This document shows positions 1 to 9,849 of a stretch of 64,000 nucleotides of DNA, piece after piece. Position 1 is the stretch's first letter. Each line of letters begins with the position of its first letter. Source of the stretch: Bolinopsis microptera (taxonomy: Eukaryota > Ctenophora > Tentaculata > Lobata > Bolinopsidae); contig NC_087082.1 in the NCBI RefSeq assembly GCF_026151205.1, positions 18,941,401 through 19,005,400 of the forward strand, read 5' to 3'. The position numbers were made by a program, and so were the translations under genes. The notes beneath the pieces were generated by a model. The model had not been told where the DNA came from and searched no databases. It was given only the letters and a program-made list of their open reading frames with translations.

Positions 1-975
1 TCCCATGGGTTGAGTTGTAAGCTGAGTATATGTTCAAATCGCCTTACTTCGTATGGTGAAACATCGACAGGTTTGCCTTGACCTTTCGGACGAGTGTTTG
101 CCCACCGGGGATCAAAAAATATGATCACCATGAACATTACTTTGACACGTGAACTTATCAAACGACTGTAATGATTCCATTAAATTTTCTTAGTATATTT
201 AGCTAGTTTATAGTAGATACACACGATCACAGAATAGAAGAGCACAATTGGGCTCTTTGTTCTGCGACCGTGTTTCCTCGGTGGGCCGACAGGTTTTTGT
301 TGTGTAGTAGTGCTGGGGAAAAAACACGCTTTAAATATCAATGAATGTAAATATTGTTAATTGACATTAGTGCCACAGTTTATGTGGTAAAAACAAATTT
401 ATGGTCAAACATTATATATCGTAGAAGGGCATGATTTACCCACATCACTAAGCATCTGGATGGATAATTAGCACACAAGGATAAACTGACCTTTAAACAT
501 GACCACCAGCTATACCACGTAATCATAGCTCCAAAATAAATAAATTGCTCTACATAGAAACATCTGGCCTGATCTTATCACATTGTGGTCCCCTGGGGTT
601 CGGTAAAGCCCTTACAGGCAACTGGGTCCTTTTACCAGCCACAATAAAACTAGTCATGCCAGTACTGTCATAAACTGTAACCAACTATTTAAAAATAAGA
701 TATCTTTTGCTAGAATTTTACATTTTAAGCCATAGAGCAATCTTCTCAATTTTAAAATTTAAAAATAACATTTTACCCTAACTATGATGTGGTGGCATTT
801 CATACTTAACTAAAATTCAACTTTGAAAGTCAATAGATTATTAGTCACAATGAAATTATAGTTTAAGACATCCATTTTGCATTGTGTTTCCAATATTAGA
901 ATTTATGATATGTATTGATTGAATAATTGGTAATAAATTTAACTTTTGTTTTATTAACTTTTGTTTTATTATTGA
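1..975. other. AT-rich non-coding stretch
   Basis: I see no coding exon or RNA gene here. The sequence is AT-rich, with several short stop-ridden frames and no splice-bounded open stretch. It adjoins an interspersed repeat copy that starts at about 976. Confidence 0.5.
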
Positions 976-1705
976 TACACACAATTTCGCTGGTGTTTTG
1001 CAAGTATTGACAACTAACAGATAACAACTAATTAATATATTTTCTCTCAAGAGACATTTACCAAATAGTTATCAGTGTCTGTTGTGTGAATAATATTGGT
1101 ATTACCTGGCGACGTAATAGGCTTTTTTTACTTTTGGGTCGTTCTTCTTCACCACTCATTGCTTGCTAATTGAGTGATTGAATGAAAAATGAATGATTAA
1201 ATGAAATAGAACTTTAAACTTTTAAATGTTGGTGCAATAATACATTTTTCAAAGAGTTGATATATGGATACATTCTCAAAACACGTGTTTTGTCATTGTA
1301 TTGCATTCTACAGTTCAAGGGACCAATGGTTTAAGTACAAACCTGGCCTCATACATGCTGAGTGTGGGCCGATAAAACAAGAGCAATGTTTGCTACTTTT
1401 TATACAAAATATCAAGAGAATTTAGCCCTACACCATATTCTGAAGTTTTATAAAAAATACCTGTAACCCACATTTAGTTCATTTTTAGTTATTTGGGAAA
1501 ATACATTTCACTCCTACAATTAATGATATTTTTAAGTGCGGTTTTTTTAACCCATTTGATATTAAATTTTAATAGGTTTTTTTAGATAGAAAGGTTTTAA
1601 CCAACTATTTTTGGTTAGCCAAAATTAAAAGAATAAGTTCTGTCATAAAGTGTTATTGGTTAATTTATTAAGGTTTTATGACTGTAAGCCTGTAAGTTCT
1701 CATAA
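976..1705. repeat. Interspersed repeat, short copy of the 9.0-kb and 20.9-kb block
   Basis: This stretch matches 9,001-9,800 and 20,851-21,670 nearly base for base. All three begin with the same ACACACAATTTCGCTGG segment and end near AAGCCTGTAA. The two larger copies also share a 41-bp tandem unit (GTGTGGGCCGATAAAACAAA, three times) that this copy has only once. No open frame is conserved across the three, so it is non-coding repeat sequence. Nothing identifies its class. Confidence 0.75.
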
Positions 1706-3155
1706 AGGTTTTTGTCATAAAATGGCAGACACTATAAGTTATGCACTTATAGTTTCATAGTTATGTTGACCTTCTATAATTAACTTAAAACTGGTACGTA
1801 CCATTCCTGCAGGCTTTCGCCACGTACCATTCCTGCAGGCTTTCGCCAAGTGACCACTGCGAACATTACAGCAAAAATAATTGACCGAAAGGAACCAATA
1901 AAAACCAATAAAAACCGCTACATATGCATGCCTTTTAAAACCTAAAATCACATAGTGTCTAGTCCAGGATGCATGCTCAGTCGTCATCCTCAGGACTTCA
2001 GGATCATAATGGGCTTGCAAGTCTACAGCATTAGAGACAGGTAAGTCTTTATAGAATAGCAGTCCGACCTGCTTCGAGTATGAGAGCATAATTCCATGAA
2101 ACTTTGTGTTTGTCCTTAGTCAATTGTTTCAATTGTACTTAGTTGCTAAAATCATAATGCATTAAACATTTAAGTGAAGAGACTGTGATTTCCACACAAA
2201 TGTAATTGATTTCACTTACATTCTGACGAAGATCTAGCATAATAACCTCCGAACGATCCCTTCTGCCGTTTCTTTTTCTTGCGGGTCGGGCCTGAAGGCA
2301 GAGGGACGATAATAAAGAGCATCACCAAACCCTGCAGGACTCGTAGTACTAAAAAGTAAAAACGGTAACGAGAAACTCGTTTTTGGAATGAATACACTGG
2401 AGGGGTGATTGCATGAATCCGAGTTCACAGGGGATAAAGATTAATATTGAAGTAACGCATGATCTTATTTTAAACGTAAACACACCTGAGCAATAATGTT
2501 GAAATCTTACTCCGTGATGGTTCTCTTGAAATATATGAGATCTTTAATATTTCCTTATGCATAAGATCGGCATAAAATGTATCTTCTATAGGACTCACAG
2601 AAACTAAACATATAGCTCAAAGCTGAACCCCTGAAGTTAATAAGTTAGTACAATACAATACTGAGAAAGATTTTCACTCAGATTGTATCCAATTGTCTTT
2701 GTCTCCTGATAACAGCAGCTACGGCAGCTCCTTCTAACGAAGTAACTTTGCCGCTGGTGATTTGTTTACAGGAACCTTTTGTATTGGAGTTTGGTATATG
2801 TATTTCACATAAGACAGTTAAATGGTGTGGTTAGATAAATATATATATGTATAAGATCGGCATAAAATTTATATCTTTGTTTTCACTGAGAATATTAGGT
2901 CTGATCTCTTGTATCAGGACATATTATCGTTAGTGACTTGTTCTCATGAAATTTCGAAACTTCACTTCCGGATCCGCAGGTATTTTAACAAAAGTCCGGC
3001 AGGCAAGGTGTCTGAAATGAATCAGAATTAAATTGACATTTCACAAACTGTTTTAGAAGAATAATCTGGATTATGCACGTATACGGTGCGATCTTTTTAT
3101 TTGTAATATTATATATTTAAAACGGTTATTTTGTATTATGTTCCCGTTATGTTAA

Positions 3156-3600
3156 TTACCAATAACTTAAGCCAGCGACTCTGTTGGTGTCTGCTAGTAG
3201 CTCCGTTTCCAGTTTCTCCACCGTCTTGCTGGTTATCGATGCTCTATTAAGTACCTTCCTCTCATGAGCAACTGTGCAGCCAGAGTGGTCGATGTTGTAT
3301 TGTTTCACCGCATCTTTTAAGAATACCCTCCATGAGAAGTTGGTTGGGACTTTGGGAGCACACATTTTAGTGAACATCTCCCTTTGATACCGTTCGTCAT
3401 CATTGTCAGTGTAGCAGGTGTATCTCTGGAACATTGTCTCCATTACAGAGCCATACGACTCAATAATGGCCTCAGAAGCACAGGCGACTCGGCATTTTAG
3501 AAAGAGGAGAATATTATGTAAATATAGATTCCTATTAGTTCTTTGGGCGAATTTTGCCGCCGCTTCGCGAAAATGCGGTAATGGTATTACCGTAGTATTT
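3156..3600 (-). CDS. Unknown protein family V, exon copy 1
   Basis: I do not recognise this family. The open part reads through AAAKFAQRTN, then CRVACASEAIIESYGSVME, CYTDNDD, KMCAPKVPTN, FLKDAVKQYN and ends LLADTNRVAGLSYW followed by a stop. The copy at 25,596-26,051 keeps almost the same reading until close to its end, and divergent broken relatives lie at 8,360-8,741 and 19,960-20,130. Conservation of the reading frame between diverged copies argues that it once coded for protein. Upstream, the frame runs in phase into a 39-bp minisatellite and probably is not translated there. A mobile-element origin is possible because all copies lie in duplicated repeat blocks. Confidence 0.5.
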
Positions 3601-3826
3601 GTACATCTAGCTACGAATACAACTAACACAATTATCTCCGTAGATCTAGTTACGAACATAACTAACACAATTGTTTTTGTACATCTAGTTACGAACATAA
3701 CTAACACAATTGTTTTCGTACATCTAGTTACGAATATAACTAACACAATTGTTTTCGTACATCTAGTTACGAATATAACTAACACAATTGTTTTCGTACA
3801 TCTAGTTACGAATACAACTTACTCTA
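3590..3826. repeat. 39-bp minisatellite, about 6 copies
   Basis: The unit begins GTACATCTAGTTACGAA and contains TAACTAACACAATTG. Because 39 is a multiple of three, a minus-strand frame stays open through the array (13-residue period, VTRCTKTIVLV). The longer array at 26,034-26,387 holds about nine units. The reading is probably a by-product of unit length. Confidence 0.9.
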
Positions 3827-3856
3827 CCCCATTCATTACCCCTTGGTATGAATCTC

Positions 3857-4420
3857 CTACTTAAAGACCGCAAACCGATTGTGGAGGGTACACAACCTCG
3901 TCAGGCCCAGCATCCCTGATACTAACATCTCTGGCGGGATCCTTTCTGCCTCCTTCGCCGTTTCTCTCAGCACCCTTATCTCTTGTACGTACCATCCCAG
4001 AAACTTCCTATTGCCTCTCATGTCCGACTTGTAGTGACCATGAACTCTTCCTGGTAGCATCTTTCCCTCTCTCACCAATCTTTCACTTTGTTTGTTTGTT
4101 TTGAAACCCCACGGTGGAGGCTGACGTGTGCCGCAATTTATTAATCAATGGTAATTACATGATAAATGAAATTTATATAGAAGTCACACTAAAATAATAT
4201 AATAATATAAAATAAAATATATTGAAATAAAACCCCTACTAAAAGTACTATATAACTAACGGTCTGCAAAACTGGTAGGAATCGCAATTTGTAAACATGC
4301 TAATTACTATTTTTTCACACTCCTCCTTTATTCTCTCCGCCAGGTATGTTCTCTGATCTCCTATCTGAGTCTCGATGAACTTCATGATAGCAATCACGTC
4401 CTCCTTCTTTCTCGCCTAGT
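3857..4420 (-). pseudogene. Unknown protein family X, broken copy
   Basis: This is the C-terminal part of the family seen more fully at 9,850-10,791, 21,736-22,235 and 26,430-27,325. It reads VREGKMLPG, then KSDMRGNRKFLGWYVQEIR and VLRETAKEAERIPPE, ending in FAVFK and a stop. The preceding exon part lies at 4,319-4,420 and is separated from it by a 226-bp short insertion flanked by TTTCAC repeats. The piece beyond 4,420 (the KFSLDRY part) is missing, so this copy is truncated as well as interrupted. Function is unknown. Confidence 0.5.
4087..4312 (-). mobile_element. Short SINE-like insertion, copy 1
   Basis: About 226 bp lie between two TTTCAC hexamers (4,081-4,086 and 4,313-4,318). On the minus strand the element ends in a CAAA-type tail, as short retroposons often do. 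Homologous insertions sit at the same point at 10,097-10,319 and 26,663-26,884. The equivalent site at 21,948-21,953 is empty, with one hexamer only. Confidence 0.65.
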
Positions 4421-4440
4421 GTGGTCTCTGTCCTTCATAA

Positions 4441-5001
4441 GGTTCATATTCTAAGCTGAACAATTATTTGTATTATGTTCCCGTTATGTTAATTACCAAT
4501 AACTTAAGCCAGCGACTCTGTTGGTGTCTGCTAGTAGCTCTCAGCTCTGTCTCTAGTCTTTCTACTGTGGTGATTGGTGTTCTATTTATGACTTCCCCTC
4601 ATGGGTAAAAGTGCAGCCAGTGCAGGCCAGGGTGGACTAACATACAAGGAGGATGGGGAGATCTTTCCTCCATCTGATTGATATAATCTCATTGCTTTGT
4701 ATTTCGTACTGAAAAAAAGTCCAATGGTGAGATACAGATTGCAGTATAAAATTATTCAGGGATCTGAATTAACTACTGCTTTTTAATGGGACTTAGTAGA
4801 TATAATATTCATCCTACTCACATACAGAATAATTTATTGACTAATGTCAAGTTTTAATCATGAAGTTTATTATAAAATTATGGTTAATCATACTAGGAAA
4901 CAGGTAAATAAAAATTATTATTATATCTCTTACTTTAATATCGTGTATCTCGACATATAATATTTTAAATTTCAATTAAACTCATTGTAAGATACATTGA
5001 A
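4441..5001. other. Non-coding, AT-rich
   Basis: The first 180 bases repeat pieces of family V 3' sequence (the GCCAGCGACTCTGTTGG segment) in broken form. The remainder is AT-rich with no supported exon or RNA gene. Confidence 0.4.
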
Positions 5002-5690
5002 TCACTTCAGGTCAGTTCTAGGGAGGTCGCCGGCTTTGAAGATTAATTTGTATCGGCGTCCCTGGGATACTTCTGGCATGGGACATATACTTAACAGTTG
5101 CTTTTTAGTCACCTCGGACTCTGGCTTGCCCCAAGGCTCAAAATGTAATTTACTAGTCAATGCAATTGACTTGTAAAATTACACGACAATTCCATTGACA
5201 ACAGACTCAGAAACGACTCTTTCAAGAACCAAAATTGACTCTAGTCTTATCACATAATAAGATCCACTAGCTGGAACGATAACACCTTCATTCGTGCTCT
5301 CTGCAACTTGACTAGCAATGGCTTCATCTGGTACAGAGCTTGAAGATTCATCAGGAATAATAGGATTCTTTCTTCTCTTTGTAGGTTGTGTTACAATATC
5401 TTCATCTGGTTCAGAGCGTGAAGATTCATCAGGAATAATAGGATTATTTCTTCTCTTTGTAGGTTGTGTTACAATATCTTCATCTGGTTCAGAGCGTGAA
5501 GATTCATCAGGAATAATAGGATTATTTCTTCTCTTTGTAGGTTGTGTTACAATATCTTCATCTGGTTCAGAGCGTGAAGATTCATCAGGAATAATAAGAT
5601 TATATTTTCTTCTTTTTTTAGGTTGTGTTACAATATCATTGTGTGTTAGAAGACATGGTAAAAGTAAAATTTTAGCTATAAAAGGTAGTA
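5002..5690 (-). CDS. Unknown protein family Q with 26-residue repeats, copy 1
   Basis: Read on the minus strand, an open frame runs through four 78-bp (26-residue) repeats of the type DIVTQPTKRRNNPIIPDESS and SRSEPDED. It then passes IASQVAESTNEGVIVPASGS, YYVIRLESILVLERVVSES, SKLHFEPWGKPESEV and LLSICPMPEVSQGRRYKL to the stop at 5,002. The repeats are basic then acidic, with PTKRR clusters resembling nuclear localisation signals. The copy at 14,076-14,590 has a TAA where this one has a TAT (Tyr) codon and an early stop at its end, so this is the better copy. No start codon is convincing; it is probably an internal or last exon. Function is unknown. Confidence 0.45.
5326..5635. repeat. 78-bp in-frame tandem repeat, four units
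   Basis: Units start about 5,315, 5,393, 5,471 and 5,549, a 78-bp period. They are nearly identical and keep the minus-strand coding frame of family Q. The 14.4-14.5 kb copy has about two units, so unit number varies between duplicates. Confidence 0.85.
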
Positions 5691-5892
5691 AAAGATTGAT
5701 GAGTCGATGAAAAAAGATTCAGAAATACAATGATCTAAATAAACATAAAAGAAAAATGAAGACAAAAAAAAACAAGTAACATCAAAATAAAGATTAAGGT
5801 TTTTTTAATAAAGAAGATATAGTAGTTAAAAAAAGCGAGATTATAAAGGAAAAGATTCAGATTGAAAGATGTAAAGATATAATAAGATATAA

Positions 5893-6160
5893 AGATATCA
5901 GCAACCTACATTGTTCTACAAATACCCTCCAACAAACAGATCTAAAGTACTTAACTACAAAAAAATATATAATGAAGCTAACATTGACTCAGAAACATTG
6001 AAATGTAATTGTGCGTCAAATCGTTATACAGATCCTACTCATAAAAATTTCATTACAGGAGAGCTATCAATGATCAGTAACGTCTGGTAGTGGAAGTAGT
6101 TTACAACAATTATCAGTCTATCTTAGCATTTGTATTAAATCTATTGCCAGGTGGTCCAAC
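5893..6160 (+). mobile_element. Penelope-like element fragment, internally deleted
   Basis: A plus-strand frame reads KYPPTNRSKVLNYKK, CNCASNRYTDPTHK, FITGELSMISN and then jumps to the SGSGSSLQ part of the reverse transcriptase seen at 16,240-16,300 and 32,040-32,070. The cysteine pair followed by H-x-ITGEL before the reverse transcriptase is a pattern I associate with Penelope-like elements. The middle of the polymerase is deleted. It is a dead copy, and the antisense exons of family R begin directly after it. Confidence 0.6.
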
Positions 6161-6914
6161 AAAAACTTCCTCAGACTCAGATAGTTCGAGTCAGCTACAT
6201 TCTCCGGTGCACACAAAGCTTTTAACAGCTTGAATATTTCAGCGTCACATTTAGATATATGAACATCGCTACATTCTTTTTTATGATCAAGGTTCGCTCT
6301 GCTGCGTTACTGTTGTTGTCTGCTAGGTCCGGCACTGCCCCCATCCATGAATTAGCTAGGGCGTGAAATTCGAATCTTTCCACCCAGTTTATAACTTTTA
6401 AAAATTCAACTAAATGAAGGCAGGAAACTGCGATATTTTCAAAGTTTTAAAGGTCACAGCAATTGTTTCATTTAAAAGATCTACATTAAATATAAATCCC
6501 TTACTTGTAGAGTTCCATAGTCAGTGCCCGAATTTTATCTCTTTTGTCGTCCACAGGTAGTGAGTGGAGGACGCTCCCTATTTGGAGAATTAGCCCTTTT
6601 ATCTCTGGATCCTGAAATAAGACTTGTGAGGTGCTTATAATTAGTATTTACTGTGATTCCATTCAAATGATCTTCTAACTATATTATATATACTAGGGCC
6701 CGCCGCCCGGGAAAAGTATTCAACTTCAAGGCTGACTATCATGTATTGTCCCTACCTCTGAATCTGGTCCTGCCAGCTCAGTCCGGGCTGGCTGACTTGA
6801 AAGACTTGGCTTTGGCTTCAGCTCTTCTAGCGTCTCGTTTATGTTGTGCATGAACTCGCTATCAAGCCTATCACGCTTCTCTTCTCTATCTGATTCCCGC
6901 TTTCTCTTTGTCAT
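6160..6914 (-). CDS. Unknown three-exon family R, copy 1
   Basis: Exon 1 starts at an ATG (6,914) with MTKRKRESDREEKRDRLDS, then INETLEELKPKPSLSSQPAR, and ends DSE before GTAGGG. Exon 2 (about 6,498-6,605) follows TTTCAG and reads DPEIKGLILQIGSVLHSLP, DDKRDKIRALTMELYK before GTAAGG; phases match (phase 0). A third open piece (about 6,185-6,400) reads NWVERFEFHALANSWMGAVP, LADNNSNAAERT, IFKLLKALCAPENV. I could not join exons 2 and 3 in frame. The same order recurs at 32,107-32,922 and in part at 16,380-16,790. The product is probably helical, basic at its start and possibly gag-like, but I do not recognise it. Confidence 0.5.
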
Positions 6915-7640
6915 CGTTCTGTGGATAACATTAAAAAAAGGTTCAAAATCAAGTTTTAATTTAGGTTTTTAGTTTTTTAACTAAAATAAATTAACGTTGG
7001 TAGAATAACAATAATTTATATTCAATATAACGTTAACAAGAGCCAAGGCAGATAAAGTTTTACCTAATTTATAATCACGTCGAGTGGAATTAATTCGGTA
7101 AGCTCAGTCAGTATCTGAGCGGATTCAGATGTACTCATTTGATAGTGATCAAGTGCATCCAAACAAAACTGGAATAATTCATAAAGTCATAACATAACAT
7201 AACTTACGTTATGTATAACCAGTTCCTCTGTATAATATATTATATTCCTTTTTGCAGTGGTCTTACTTCTTGTGGTTCTGTTAGGATCAAGCAAAGTTTG
7301 AAAAACAGATAAAGAAATACGATGATCTAAATAAACATAAAAGGAAAATGAAGACAAAAAATACAAGTAACATCAAAATAAAGATTAAGATTTTTAAATA
7401 AAGAAGATATGGAAGTTAAAAATAGCGAGATTATAAAGAAAAAGATTCAGATTGAAAGATATAAAGATATAATAAGATATAAAGATATTATATAAAGATA
7501 TAAATAATAATAATAAGAAAGATTATTATGTTCTGTCCACTCTCTAACATGGAAATGACACTATCGATGTTCATAATGGGACATGTGAATTTCCATGGCT
7601 GATTTATGACAGTATAATTCAGCTGACGACTTGATGTGGC
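6915..7640. repeat. Repeat segment shared with 12.0, 17.4, 28.6 and 33.0 kb
   Basis: The stretch recurs with small changes at 11,850-12,500, 17,400-17,600, 28,400-28,990 and 32,940-33,250. Part of it (7,290-7,500) is purine-rich on the plus strand and codes lysine-rich fragments in shifting frames (KKYDDL, SEIIKKKIQIERYK). That could be the decayed amino end of the neighbouring Penelope-like element. No intact gene is present. Confidence 0.65.
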
Positions 7641-7652
7641 TGCACTGAACAT

Positions 7653-7806
7653 TCATTTATGATCGATGTCCTTGCACCTTACATGTCTTGACAGGGTGGT
7701 AGGTGTCTTGAATTCCTTTTGACATGAGGTGCATCTTAATGGCTTTTCAGCCCAATGCTTACAATCTAAATCAAGTACATACTTCAGTACGCTTCTGGAG
7801 GCTTCC
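7653..7806 (-). CDS. C2H2-type zinc-finger terminal exon, copy 1
   Basis: The exon follows TTTTACAG on the minus strand and ends at a TGA. It reads EASRSVLKYVLDLDCKHW, AEKPLRCTSCQKEFKTP, TTLSRHVRCKDIDHK. The CxxC, the spacing of twelve and the two histidines fit a single C2H2 finger, though the H-H spacing is long. The copy at 29,021-29,174 is the same length (154 bp). The copy at 12,515-12,664 has lost four bases and is frameshifted. It is the last exon of an otherwise unidentified gene and may bind nucleic acid. Confidence 0.55.
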
Positions 7807-8359
7807 CTGTAAAATAAATTTATCAAGAGCGACATGTTTTATGTAAATGTCACTGTCATCAAGTTCAGTTGAATGAATCTGAGTGTATGAAATTGCGATT
7901 AGGGTTCAGATTAATAATAATAAACATCGCTTCGAAAATCTTTCTTCTGACAGTATTGGGCTCAATTCTTAGTGTTCATGGTATGAAACCCACCATAACC
8001 AAAGTGAAACCTATAGGTGTCGTCATCTTTTTCATTCTTTCTAGACGCCTGTACACTGACAAATCTGATTTCTGTAAGCTCATCACCACATGTACTTTCA
8101 TAGGTAATTGGGCTTTTCTTTAAGTGACTAGTCCTCATGAATTTTCGTAACTTCACTCCCGGATCTGCAAGTATTTTGACATAACACCGTACAGGTGACA
8201 GCCCGGCAGGCAAGATGTCTGAAATGATACACACAACAAGATTAGAATTAAATTGATATTTCACAATCTGTTCTAGAATAATAATCTGGATTTTAAAACG
8301 GTCATTTTGTATTATGTTCCTGTTATGTTAATTACCATTAACTTGAGCCAGCAACTCTG

Positions 8360-8741
8360 TTGGTGCCTGCAAGAAACTCTCAGCTCTGTCTCTAGTCTTT
8401 CCGCTGTCTTGCTGGTAATTGGTGTTCTATTTATAACCATCCCCTCATGGGTAAAAGTGCAGCCAGGGTTGACTGTACTGCTTTACTGCTTCTTTTAAGT
8501 GGTTTTCCTCCGAAATGTTATGTCGTATATTAATTGACCTGGGCATTTGAATGCTCATATTATTTTTATATTTTCTGAATAGATAAGTAAAGCGATAAGA
8601 GTCACAAATAAATTTAGTGTTCTCGTCTTCGGTCCCCTTCACCGTGGTTTCCTGGGTGGTGGCCTCCTCCTCTACTCTGGGACCTTGGGTGGAGGAGGTA
8701 TGAAGGGCCTGCTCCTTGTTTACATTAACCTTGTATTTCAC
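8360..8741 (-). pseudogene. Family V exon, frameshifted relative
   Basis: The minus strand reads VNKEQALHTSSTQGPRVEEE, YRFTYLFRKYKNN, ENHLKEAVKQYSQPW. It then must change frame to continue EGMVINRTPITSKTAERLE. These two parts align with FLKDAVKQYN and ERKVLNRASITSKTVEKLE of the copy at 3,156-3,600. The frame change marks it as broken. A near-identical but also damaged relative is at 19,960-20,600. Confidence 0.5.
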
Positions 8742-9364
8742 ATAAGACAGTTGAATGTTTGAATGGAGTGGCTAGATATATATATATGATCTATTATATA
8801 TGTATAAGACCGGCATAACTATTAACCTTATAAACCTATTATATAATATAGGTATATAGATGAACAATGCGAATTTGACTGGTGAGCTGAAATATATTAT
8901 ATATCTTTTAGTTCTTACGTTCTTGTTGGATATTTGAACAACAGGGTTGTTTTTTATGTTATTTTCGTTTTTGATGTGCGAAGCCACAAACCTATTGTTA
9001 CACACAATTTCGCTGGTGTTTTGCAAGTATTGACAACTAACAGATAACAACTAATTAATATATTTTCTCTCAAGAGACATTTACCAAATAGTTGTCAGTG
9101 TCTGTTGTGTGAATAATATTGGTATTACCTGCCGACGTAAGAGACTTTTCTAACTTTTATGTTCTTCACCAGTCATTCCTTGCTAATTGAGTGATTGAAT
9201 GAAAAATGAATGATTGAATGAAATAGAACTTTAAACTTTTAAATGTTGGTGCAATAATACATTTTTCAAAGAGTTGATATATGAATACATTCTCAAAACG
9301 CGTATTTTGTCATTGTATTGCATTCTACAGTCCAAGGGACCAATGATTTAAGTGCAAAGCTGGC

Positions 9365-9478
9365 CTCATACATGCTGAGTGTGGGCCGATAAAACAAACC
9401 TGGCCTCAGCCACCCTTAGTGTGGGCCGATAAAACAAACCTGGCTTCAGTCACCCTTAGTGTGGGCCGATAAAACAAA
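9365..9478. repeat. 41-bp tandem repeat, three units
   Basis: Three units contain GTGTGGGCCGATAAAACAAA separated by CTGGCCTCAGCCACCC-like sequence. The same three units are at 21,208-21,330, while the 976-1,705 copy has one. Confidence 0.85.
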
Positions 9479-9849
9479 CAGCAATTTTTGCTACTTTTTA
9501 TACAAAATATCAAGAGAATTTAGCCCTACACCATATTCTGAAGTTTTATAAAAAAGACCTGTAACCCACATTTAGTTCATTTTTAGTTATTTGGGAAAAT
9601 ACATTTCACTCCTACAATTAATGATATTTTTAAGTGCGGTTTTTTTACCCCATTTAATATTATTTTAATAGGTTTTTTTAGATAGAAAGGTTTTAACCAA
9701 CTATTTTTGGTTAGCAAAAATTAAAAGAATAAGTTCTGTCATAAAGTGTTATTGGTTAATTCATTAAGGTTTTATGACAGTAAGCCTGTAAATTCTCATT
9801 ACAGGCAGGTATGTAATCACTGTCTAAAGTGGGAATGATGAGTAGCTTA

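Larger units (their letters stand above)
1976..4440. repeat. Segmental duplication block A, copy 1
   Basis: About 2.4 kb here are repeated at 24,430-27,000 with only scattered substitutions and small indels. The block holds exon-like pieces on the minus strand (3,156-3,600 and 3,857-4,420), a 39-bp minisatellite and a 226-bp short insertion. Within 2,100-3,150 I see no convincing gene. A short minus-strand frame at 1,976-2,089 is conserved in the second copy and may be an exon, but it has no recognisable domain. Confidence 0.8.

Noticed and set aside
4087-4312. Reading the 223-226-bp insert in family X as an intron
   Set aside because: No shift of the boundary along the duplicated hexamer yields GT at one end and AG at the other; the flanking repeats and tail fit an insertion better.
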